Positions 43,801-55,800 of a stretch of 64,000 bases of DNA are shown one piece after another. The DNA is from Branchiostoma floridae. Its lineage: Eukaryota; Chordata; Leptocardii; Amphioxiformes; Branchiostomatidae. The notes under the pieces were generated by a model. The model saw only the letters and a program-made list of their open reading frames with translations, was not told the origin of the DNA and searched no databases. Both the position numbers and the translations under genes were made by a program. The DNA is taken from the NCBI RefSeq assembly GCF_000003815.2, contig NC_049984.1:5346491-5410490 (forward strand), written 5' to 3'. The stretch's first letter is position 1. Each line of letters begins with the position of its first letter.

Positions 43801-46800
43801 AAGTTGGCAAAAATTTTACGTGCAATTTGAAAAATTTACATGCAAAATACAACACAGGCGGCGATGGTGACGAGTATCGCTAGCTTGAATCGGTGAATTT
43901 TGATTACATATAGTAAAGTTACCGGAGAAAGTTACTGGCAAAAACAAGAAAGGATAAAGACACACGTCCATTTGTCTTTTTGTCTAAGAGTAGGGGGTCT
44001 AATTCCTCAGTATTTTTCCAATAGGCCAGGTATTTTCAACATGCAAGATTGCAAGTTCAGAATAATTTTACATGCAAATCTCAAAAATTATGTGAAAAAT
44101 GCAAGTTAAGTATGTGTATTTTGAACCCTGGCAGTTTGTGGCCCCACCTCTGTTGAGGATGGTTGTAAGGCTCAGCTTTAAATGGTTCTTTTATTCCTGT
44201 TGGAAAATGAGGGCTGCTTTCTCCAGGGCTTTCTCCAGGACCTGTCCCTCTGTCCAGAGATAGAAATTTGCTTGTTGGGTTGGAGAAAAATTTCACCCCG
44301 TCCTTCCTAAAAATCTAGACTTCAGTACTTTTACTCATGCCATCATGGTCTTACAAAACCAATGAGTGCCTGCTACTACTAGACTAGTACATAAAATTGA
44401 TGAAGAAAAATCAACAACATTGGAAACAAGGAAAATCAACATTGGCTCCCAAACAATGACAGGGACAGAAAAGAATTTAAAGCTGAAAACAGCCCTGGTT
44501 TGACCACAAAGTCTGTTATTCAAGGGTGTAGTTTTGGTAGTAGTGTGGACTGTCATAAGCATTATCTGACTCCTCAGACTGGGCGTCAGTACCTTTGCAG
44601 TGTGCAGGAAGTGGGAGAGGCTCATCTTTCGCAAGTTTGCTTTGATTGGGAGGTCCAGGGGCTTTCTTATCAGCAGGTTGCCCCTGCCCTGCAGTTTTAG
44701 GTATTGGGTTCTTTGATGACATTGCCACACCTGCGTACAGAGGGTTGGGACGTAAGGCTTTTCGCAGTGTGTTGTAGGATGGACTTTGATTCAAGGTTTG
44801 AGTGGTTGCCCAATATTGGCCCTGATCTGTCTGATCATGACCACTGGTCACCATGGCAGTGGTGTATGCTTTATTATCAACATCTTTTGGATCTGGGTCG
44901 GAAGGGGGGTTCCCAGCGGCCTTCCTCTTGAACCAGATTGCACTGATTGTGATGCTGCCAATCAGAATAGTGGCTGCTACTGAAGCACAGATAGACCCAA
45001 TGAGAACAGGTATGGGGACACTGGGTGCAGATTCAAGGGAGGGTTGGCCTTCTGGTTTAGGTGAAGATAATGGTGCCATTTTGCCATTTATCAACACTTT
45101 CCATGGTGTATCATCACCATGGGAAGGACAGATAACTGGTTTGACTGCAAACATAATTCTTGGAGCTTTGGTAGATTTGAGAATGTACCTGACTGAATCT
45201 CGGTTATCTCGTTTGACCACAGTTTCAATTTTGTAAGCTGGGTTAGATTTGTAAATGCAGTAGGATGAATTTTGGTTATTTTGTTTTTAAACAGGTACAG
45301 AGTTTGAAGCTTCAGTAGATTTGAGAATATATCAGTCTGTATACTAGTTAATTGGTTCGAGCTCAGGTCCAAATGATTGAGCTCGGGTAGGTTAGAGAAT
45401 GTACCAGACTGAAAGTTAGTTATTTGGTTGCGAGCCAGTTTTAACCGCTGGAGCCTAGGTTGATTAGACAGTACACTAGATTGAATGTTAGATATCTTAT
45501 TGGAGGAGAGGTCCAAATACTCGAGTTGGGGTAGATTCGAAAATGCACCTTCCTCGATGTTAGTTATTTGGTTTGAGCGCAGATCTACACATTGGAGCCT
45601 TGGTAGGTTCGAGATTGTGTTAGACTGAATTTGAGTTATCTTGTTGGAGTACAGGGTCAACTTTTTGAGTTGAGGCAGATTTGAGAATGTACCAGCTTGG
45701 ATTTTACTTATCTCATTGAAGCGCAGATGTAAACATTGCAGCTGTGGTAGATTTGAAAAGGCACCTAATTGAACAAAAGATATCTTGTTGGATATCAGAT
45801 ACAATGTGTCAAGTTTGGGCAGATCAGAGAATATATGAAACTGAATTTTTGTTATCTGGTTTGTGTCCAGATACAGCGTTTCCAGCCTGGGTAGTTTAGA
45901 GAATGCACCTGCCTGAATGTTAGATATCTTGTTGCCGGACAGATACAACACTTTCAGTTTGGATAGATTTGAAAATGCAGCAAAGTGAATATTAGCTATC
46001 ATATTGAAGGACAGGTCCAGCTGTTGGAGCCTGGGTAAATGTGAGAATGTGCCAGGCTGAATGTGAGTTATCTTGTTGGATTTCAGGCCCAAACTTTCAA
46101 TATTTGGTAGATTTGAGAATATGCCAGAGTCAATATTAGTTATCTGGTTACTTCCCAAGTCTAACTCAGAAATCCGTGATGGGAGGTCCTGGGGGATTCT
46201 AGTAAAGCCCCTGCTTCTGCATTTCCAAACAGAAGTGGGTGAGTAACAGTTGCTACCAGCTCCTGGTATGGTAGGCTCCTTCAGGATGATGAGAAAGAAA
46301 ATCAGCATGCGCCGTAAATTTCGTCTCATGTTGTCCTGCCAAATCATATGAACAGCAAAAGAATCAGGTGTTGAAACAGAAACAAGAGTCATTATAACAG
46401 CTGGTAGCATTTATGTCATCAAGAGGTAGCATGACCAAGATTAAGCCAATATTGCTCCATTGGGTAAGCTTTCTGTATCACCAAATTAAAAATGAAGACA
46501 ATTAATGTTGGCACTGCAAATATACCAGGCAGAAATGTTATGGTTGGCAGACAAGGACTACCAAATAACGAACATTTTTTTCAGCCAAGTATGCATGCCA
46601 ATCAAAGTCCTTTGATGGTTCCAATGCTTTTTGGAGTTGCTTCTGAAAAGGGAGGATATTTTACTCCCAAAAAAGTGGCAGTAGATTGCAAACCAGTCTA
46701 GAAGACAGCAGCATTATAGCAGACATACGCAGCTTGGAACAGCACCAATGGATTTTGTTTGTCTTGTATCCAAAGAAATTTAATGTCATACTCCATTAAA

Positions 46801-49800
46801 GGAATATTGACTGAACCTACAATGGTCACAATTTATTGCTTGAAGAAAGTTTTTTTTTTCCTTTGAACCTACGCAGGCAATTTACCATTTCTAATCTGGC
46901 AGAGATCAAAGGTACTTGGTAGTCATAAGACATTCCTGCCACACATATATAACCTGTGTTACACAATCTCTTGGTGTCAGATGCTGATTGGTCCTCCTCC
47001 CCAAGAGGCCTGGCCAATGGATTTAGGGCTTCTAGTGTGATGTAGTTAGGCAGCCAAACCAATAAATACATTTTGTGAATAGATAAATGTTGTTAGGCTA
47101 TGGCCACACCCAAATTGGATGGGTTTACATGTACCTGAAGTAAATGGAAATGCCTATAGCCCTGTTGGCCAGTAGAAATATTTCATTAAAAATATATGTA
47201 TTTAAAAAAAAAAAAAAGTTGTGAATTTGTAAAGATGAGAATGGATTGTGTCATGCACTGTATTACATTGAAGTGTTTTGAAGGGACTAATATTTGCCCC
47301 CCTGTCTAGCTCCAACCCCATGACATTATATCTACCGGTGTATATTGTCTCATTCATGAATGAGGTTTAGCCATCAAGTTTACAAAAAAAGTGAACCTTT
47401 TAAGACTGCAATTTGACAATACCAGTCTGGAGATGTTCCCCTTGCTTTTTCAAAGGTAATCAATCCATGAGAAGATTGTCTACCCAAGTCCTCCCGATGA
47501 AACAATATTGTAGCATTATGCTGCTATTGCCTGACCATAGTGCTTAGGACAAGAAAGCATACCGGCACTATGATATTTCTCTGCTTAGCATGAAAGTTTA
47601 TCTGTATTGATAAGCAAGTTATCAACATTTTGAGGGCTTGGTATTTCAAGACTAGCACCAGAATGAATTGGGGCTTACCTTTCTCTGCTGTCTATAGAAG
47701 AGATTTACCTTTATGATCCAGACTTGCCTCAGACTCAAATCAATCTTCAGTTGGTCACTTTCTTGGCAGGATGTCCTGAAGCTATTCTTCCTTTCCCTTC
47801 GTTCCTGTTGACAGGTACGTCTTTCGTTGGCACTGGTCTGCAGTGAATTGTGACAAACAGAGTTGATTAGTCTTTGCTATATGGTGATGTTGATTGTCTG
47901 AAGCTGGATATTTGGATATTATAAACATTGATAAGCATGGTTTATTTCAAATCAACTCAACGTATAGCACAGCCTTCCAGGGTCGACCTCTTTTAGATTT
48001 TGAACTCTCCTGCAATTTTCAATAGTTGCCTCGTGGCAGAAAAAAAGGAATTTGCAAGCTCTGTAAGTTAAGATTTGTGCTTTAAATCTTTAACACTTGT
48101 TTTGTACGTGACACATTTTCCTTTTCATTTTTGTCGTTCTTTATTGTTGCGCTGATTGTCTAATCCTGGTGACTTGAATAGTAGGGAAGCAACACTCCTG
48201 TTGTCATTTTGATCTGAGACAATTTTTGCCGGTGCGTAGAGAAGCCGTTCGTTCAACCGTCAACGGTTTGGTTTGCATGGTTGCATGGATGGATGCATGG
48301 ATCGGTCAATTTAACCAAACTCTTCTTATAGCCCTTCTATACGCACGATTACGCATTGTAGTTAGCGTGGCCGAGCGTGGTCTAAGCGCTGGGTGGATAT
48401 AGCGATTTGCTTTTGCAGCCGTGGATCGTGGGTTTGAACCCCACTTGTAACAATTTTTTTTCTTAGACAAATCTCATGTAATGTTTTTTTAATAGAAGAC
48501 AGACCAATTCAGTAATTCGATGTTTAAAAACTCTTTTTTCATGTCATTTTGTTTAACATCCAGGCTTTTTCCAAAATACGCACCTGCCAGCTTTTTTTAG
48601 AAGCTTTCTTGTTTAAAAAGAATTTTGGTGGAAGTGAGCTGGGAAGCAATATTCAAGTTGCGATATTGAGCTGTGACAATTTTCTTGGTAGGATATCTGG
48701 CGGGAGTGAGCTGGGAAGCAAAATCCCTTTTGCCATTTTGAGCTGTGACAAATTGTTTTCTCTCTTTTTTTTTAAGGATTTCTGGCGGGATTTCTGGGTG
48801 AGCTGGGAAGCACCATTTCTGTTGCTGTTTTGAAACATTTTTGTCTTTGTTGCCACCTCTTTTTTGTAGGATTTCTGGTGGGAGAGAGCTGGGAAGCAAC
48901 ATTCAAGTTGCGGTATTGAGCTGTGACAATTTTTTTGGGTAGGATTTCTGGCGGGAGCGAGCTGGGAAGCAACATTCCTGTTGCCATTTTGAGTTGTGAA
49001 GAACTGTTCAAAGTTCAAAGTTTAAAGTTTTATTCTTTCTTGCCACCTTTTTTGTAGGATATCTGGCCATGGTGGGAGTGAGCTGGGAAGCAATATTCAA
49101 GTTGCGATATTGAGCTGTGACAATTTTTTTTGGTAGGATTTCTGGCGGGAGTGAGCTGGGAAGCAAAATCCCTGTTGCCATTTTGAACTGTGATGAATTG
49201 TTTTCTCTCTTTTTTTTTAAAGGATTTCTGGCAGGATTTCTGAGTGAGCTAGGAAGCACCATTTCTGTTGCTGTTTTGAAACATTTTTGTCTTTGTTGCC
49301 ACCTCTTTTTTTGTAGGATTTCTGGTGGGAGTAAGCTGGGAAGCAAAATTCCTGTTGCGATATTGAGCTGTGACAATTTTTTTTGTAGGATTTCTGGCGG
49401 GAGCGAGCTGGGAAGCAACATTCCTTTTTGAGTTGTGAAGAACTGTTCAAAGTTTTATTCTTTGTTGCTGCCTTTTTTGCAAAATTCCTGTTGCGATATT
49501 GAGCTGTGACAATGTTTTTTGTAGGGTTTGTGGTAGAAGTGAGCTGGGGAGCAACATTCCTGTTGCCATTTTAAGCCATCACAAATTGTTTTTTCTTTGT
49601 CGGCACCTCTTTTTTGTAGGATTTCTGCCGGTAGTGAGCTAGGAAGCAACACCACGGACATGTCCATCTTCAGCCACAGGGACAGCAGCATCCTGCCTCT
49701 GGACAACTTTGACCTGCTGGAGGAGGAGCTGGACCGCATGAACCAGACTCAGGATGAGGATGGGGAGGGGGAGCAGGACTTCACCAGGCAGAATGGTGGT

Positions 49801-52800
49801 AGGAACTTGTAATCTTTCTTTATTCATTTTTCAAAAATAAACAGACATCAAGCAATCTTTCTTTATTAATTTTTCAAAAAAAAGACATCAAGAAAAGGCA
49901 TGGCAGATGCAAAACTAGACGCATGTGTTAGGGTTACCCTAAAAACAAAACAAGGTGGTAAGAACCAATGGTTAGTTCAGACCAGAGTTGTCTCCAGGAC
50001 CCGTCCCTCTGTCCTAGGACGTAAATGTGCTTATTGTGATAAAAACTTAATCCGATCCAACATCATTCATTGTACGTAAATTCTCTGTTTCCATGTCACT
50101 GTATGTACATTACTTGTTTTATTTTATTTGTGTAGCAGGGCCCTACTGCAAAGCAGTGTCTATCACTGAGCTGGGCAACCCTGGATAAAAATGATAGAAA
50201 AATATAATAGGTACAATGCTTTATTTGTTATGTTACAGAAGCCAGAGACAGGGCTCCAGAGTCACCCCCACACATCGCCTCTACAGCTGAGCCATCTATG
50301 TTGAGAAGACTGTCCAGTGGAGATGGGGAGGAAAGACTATCTGCAGGTGGGTTGTTACTTATAGTCTTTCCTATTATGTTTCTCATAACAATGCTCAAAA
50401 TACCCACTTGCGCACTTGCAAACAAAATGACATTTTACTCAGCAGAACTTAATTTTAAACTGCAACCCGAAATTTTGCAGTAGGAACACCGCTTTTGCTC
50501 CAGCTACGTGCAGAAGCTTTTGTATTTATTTTGTGATAAGATGAAACATAAGTAGCTACATATAGACAGCCCTGATCATCATTGTTTAAAAATGTTCACC
50601 TGTGCAGGTGCAGGGCCTGTCCCGCAATCTTCAAGAGATGACCACCTGTCTGCTGATGACTACCAGACCAATCAGGTCATCCCTCAGGGAACCAGAGGCC
50701 CTGCCACTGGGAAAGACTCCGCAGAGGAGAGTGAGATTGACACTGAAGATGAGCTGGAAGCTGTCAGAAGGGTGAGTCACAGGGAAGTGTACCTAAATGT
50801 AATATCAGGCACAGCTACAGCTACAATAATCACTTACAGAGGCTTAGGTACAGGTCTGGACCTGTACTTGTACCCGAACAACTTGAGGTCTAAAGTAAAG
50901 TGTTCATTTCATTGAGAACAGAGACATGAATTAACAGTGAACAGAATGTTATTTATGGTTCAGATAACTAATGTAGGGAACCTGTGCTTTTGAGAGCTAC
51001 TACTATCTACTTGAAAAAGCATCATGCTTTCACTTGAGGATGGCTCACTGCTTTATTTTACAATATCCGAATTCACTCACTCACTATTCACTCTGTGGTC
51101 TGTTGTTCCCATGTGACTATGGCTGTCCCTGTAGGACTTAGTGCGCCAGTAGACGAGAGGATGGAGAAGGAAGTGCACACCCCTCCTTCACCTTAAAAAG
51201 TCATGTGCAGGCCAGGCAGACTGGTCGTCTAATCAACCTTGTCTGCCTACCATTGATCTTCGGATACAAAGAAACAGCCATCATGGTTGAATAGTGTATT
51301 TGAAACCACATTTTTTTACAAACTTCACACTGTTTCCTTCAGGAGATGGCAGCTCGAGGAGAGTACCTGACCAAAGGACTGGACAGAGTCGGTGTAGGGG
51401 AGAGTGGGGAGAGCAATGGGAATGGGAAACCCTCCTCCCGGCCTGAACTGCTGGGACAGAACTCTGAAGGTGTGTCACCGCTGGACAACATGAGGCAGTC
51501 AGCAGAGGGGGATGTGGTCACCTCACCTGTGCCTGGTGAGATACTTCATTCATTTATTTTTGCAAGGATTTAATATTGTGATAGGATGAGACCCAGGCAC
51601 AAGTTCACAGTTGAAACAATTGTACAATATAGTAGTTATACAATGGAAATGCATATTATAATATATGAATATAGTTTAACTGCAATTTCTAACACAAAAA
51701 ATTGGACTTCCCCAAATTTTCAGCTGATTGACTCCAGTCTTTGCCAGGGAATAAATGATCCACTGCTTCTGTCACGTCATGTTATATAGATAGCACACGT
51801 GACTCAGTGAGAATTCGATCATAAGTTGCAGAAAGGCTATGCCATCCTCCGTCTCTGTTTAGTAACGGTTGTAAAGCTTTCATGTAGATGGCGTCTTTTG
51901 ATTCATCTGGCCAAAAGTCTGGTTCTTTGTCCAGGATTCTCACTTTGTGCCCCAAAATGAATTTCAAGCCCTGATTGTTGTTAAATGATTACACTTTCAA
52001 ACAGAAATCCCCAAGTATCAAGAAACAATAGCATATATTAGTTAACTATGTTTTACTGTATCTTCAACCCTGTAGGTGACGGTGGTGGAGGGGGTGACGG
52101 CAGTAGTGGGAACAGCAGCGATGACAACAGACCAGTGCAGATCGCAGGCGGCCAGGTGACTTTAGACGTTCTGCGCAGCCTCGGCATGATGCCTGCGCCC
52201 CAGGCTAGGAGGCCCAGCCAGGGCAGTGTCAGGGATGCAGGGGAAAACGACGTGTCAGATCCTGTCAGGGAGTCTATTCCTGGCCATGAAGAGGCAAGTT
52301 ACATACATTTCCCCCCTCTTATTTGGATTTTTTTAAAGAACAAAACAACAAAAACAAGGAAAGTTGGTGAACCAGCCAACAGAAAGATGATAATAGTACA
52401 ATTTAAATAAGTTACGGACGCTTGCTAGAACCCTGGATCAGAATTAAAACAGTGTCTGCAGGGGGGGGGGGGGTCACACCACTGCCAGGAGTTTATTCCA
52501 GGGCACGAAGAGGCAAGTTACATACATCAATTTGTATGTTTGAGTCTTCAATAGTGATACCGGGAAAAAAATTGCAAGGGGGAACATTGTGATCGAGCAG
52601 AGTAACCCAATAGGGCGTGTTGAAAGGCACTTTCAAAGGGGGGGGGTCCCTCCTTTTCGAGGTTTGCCTTGAAGCTGTCGGAAGAATGACAATTGAAACA
52701 TTGAAAAGGGAGAAACCTTAAAGTCTGCTTTGTATAAAGAACTGTCTTAACTGATTGCATGTTTTCTTCTCTAGGTAGAGAGAATAGGTCCTGTAGGCAG

Positions 52801-55800
52801 TGGCGTTGGCGACCCCTCGACATGAGAGTAGTTCACTTTGCCAGCATTGGAAGAAGGACTACTGAAACATTGGAAAGGGAGAAACCTTTGTATTGTGTCA
52901 AGAGCTATCCTGATAAATAACTACATGTTTTTTTTTCTGTAAGGCCATGTTGATTTGATTATATGGATGACATCCTCTGGGAACTCCAAAACTGATGCGA
53001 GCGAGCGAATAAAAAAAAAGTTTGGCCGAAAAAAAAAGTTGCCTCCAGTATGAAATCAAAGTGGCCAGGATGGTTGAACATAGGACTTACAGTACACACA
53101 TAGTATGGTATACCAACTGTTAGGTGTAGGGACCAGTACATCATACGGGTGCAAGCTCTAGACATTTTTCTTCTTCTTGAATTTTCTGTACTGGTCTGGT
53201 ACCTCCCCGTACCAACAGTAGATTTTTTTTTTCTTTCTGTCCTTTCACATTTTATTCTTTGACTTTTGATTTATTTTGGCATTCTATGGCATTAGACTAT
53301 GATTAGTTATATACTTATCTGTTTTCTGATCCTTTTTTTTTCAATCTACGGAATATTTGTGCTCATTTTACAGCTGCCTTGCAAAATTTATTGTGTGGTC
53401 AAAAACTTTTTTTTTTTGAAACGGCCGAAAATTGGTGCGAGCGCGGATGTCATCCATATAATCAAATCAACATGGCCTAACAGGTAGAGAGAATGGGTCC
53501 TGTAGGCAGTGGGGGTGGAGACCCCCCTGATGTGAGAGGGGTTAGCATTGGAAGAAGACTACTGAAACATTGGAAAGGGAGAAACTTTTGTATTGTGTAC
53601 AGAACTATCCTAAACGATGGCATTTTCTGTTTGTATCAGGTAGAGAGAATGGGTCCTGTAGGCAGTGGGGGTGGGGACCCCCCTGACGTGAGAGGAGTTC
53701 ACTTTGCGAGTATGGACGAGTACAGACAGATCTCTCGCACATCTTCCCTCTCATCACAGAGTCAGGCACAGCAGGACTCCAGGGAGGGGTGGGAACAGGT
53801 AAGGGTATGGTTTACTACAGGTAAAAAAGGCAAAGGTTCAACAGTAGAGCCATATACCTTAACAGTACCAGTACAGAGGTTAAGGTACAGGTCTGTACCT
53901 GTATCTGTACCTGAAGTATTTGACAAAGTATATACCCACTTCCAGTAGTGCTTGCACTACGGTGTACCTCGATGGCTTTAGAAAACGGGAATAGGCACTG
54001 CCCTCTACACAAAATACTGTAAATGCATTTAAGTTCTTCGTGGGGATTTAATTTTGTGGTAGCGGGAAAAAGGACTTTTCGCAGTGGTTTTAAGTTCACA
54101 GTAGCACCATTACTACCTTGGAAAAATGTTCGTGGTGACTTAAAGTTCACAAACATTAAACCACCGCAAAAGTTTCTGCATTTACAGTAGTATTAAAAGG
54201 ACTTATACTGTGTTTTTTTTCAGGAGAACCAACAGGGCAACGGCCAGCCATCCAACAATGAAACAGGTGATCAGACATCCCTGCTGGCCTCCAAGTTTTT
54301 CCTGCCCACATCCAGACCTTCCACCGACTCTGTCGTCAGCGAGTCTACAGCTGGTCCATGGACGCATGACGCCTCCTCCTTCCACCTGTCGGAGCTGCAC
54401 ACTTCTGGGAGGGATCGAACGTCCGCTGAGCAGTTGGACAATGACGACACCCTGGTTGGTTTGGAGAAGGAGTTTGGTGATGGGGAGGAACAGGAGGAAG
54501 ACTTGGCGGGGCAGCAGGTTGAAAAAAGTTTTAAAATCGTCACAATGGATATGAAATTTTAGGCAGAAATTTTCTTAAGGATCTAACTTGTATTTTGGAT
54601 AATGATGACACCTTGGTTGGTCTGGAGACGGAGTTTGTTGATGAACAGAAAGAGAACTTGGCTGGGCTCCAGGTAGAAAAGAGTGTTAAATCTTCACAAT
54701 GGATATCAAATTATAGGTAGAAATTTTCTTAAGGATCTAACTTGTATTTTGGATAATGACGACACATTGGTCGGTTTGGAAAGGGAATTTGGTGATGGGG
54801 AGGAACAGAACAGTAAGTAAGAGGAACAGAAGGAAGACTTGGCTGGGAACCAGGTGGAAAAACAGTTTTAACATATTTACAGTGGATATCCGGTTGAGGG
54901 CAGAAATTTCCTCAAGGAACTTAAGTTGTATTTTATAGTATTTTATATGCAATTTGTATAAATATGTCAGGGTAGAGATTGCAATTCATCTGGTAATGAT
55001 GGGAGTTGATGTCAGGTTAAGGCAATCTCTATCCAAACATGTATTTTGAATCTTTCCATTTTTCTAAGTAAAATCATGGTTATTTGGAATGATTTTTAAA
55101 AGTAACCCTTCTGGGCATAAAAGAGATGTTCACACAAGTGCTGTTCATACTGTGCATTGTGTATGTGAAAATGTATACTGAGACATTCTTTTTAAATGTT
55201 GAACCTCCTAATTTGGCCTTTCGTTATTAAAAAGAGAAATATGACAAAGAAGAACTGAAAATGTCCCTCCCTAGACAAACGTATTGCCTGTATTACATTC
55301 AGTTGAACTGAGGAGTTTTTATCTGTTCATGTAGGATGTAGAAAATCCTTTTGACATCAATGAAGAGGACTTGAACTGGAGAACTGCTGGAGACTTTGGC
55401 ATGGAGAATGGTGCATTAAAGGTACATGTTGTAGCCTATTAAAAGGAAACTTTGTTCTTTTTAGTGAAATTTCTCTAATTTTACCCTTCCCTTAGTCTGG
55501 TTGGTCATTGAGTCACCATGGATACTCTGTCATCGTGTATAGTCCAATGGCCTCTTGATCAAGTAGCAACCCTACCTCTGGATGGTCAGGAGTTTGAATA
55601 CTGTCTGTTGTCTCCTGACATGCACGCTACCAGAATGAGTTGCTGTCCTGAGAATGGGACGTTAAAAAGTGGGCCGCTGTTCATTGCATTCAAGCAGATA
55701 GAATCATTGCTTCAGTGTGTGCGTCTGTTATTATCCCTGTCCTATTTCACAATTTTTCATGTTTCATTCCAGGGCCTTGACAATCCGTTCGGTGCTGTAA

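Noticed and set aside
48549-49431. Open frames with RISGGSELGSKIPVAIL-type repeats
   Set aside because: They arise from the exon 5 edge array, lack a donor, and are better explained as repeated splice-acceptor DNA than as a separate gene.
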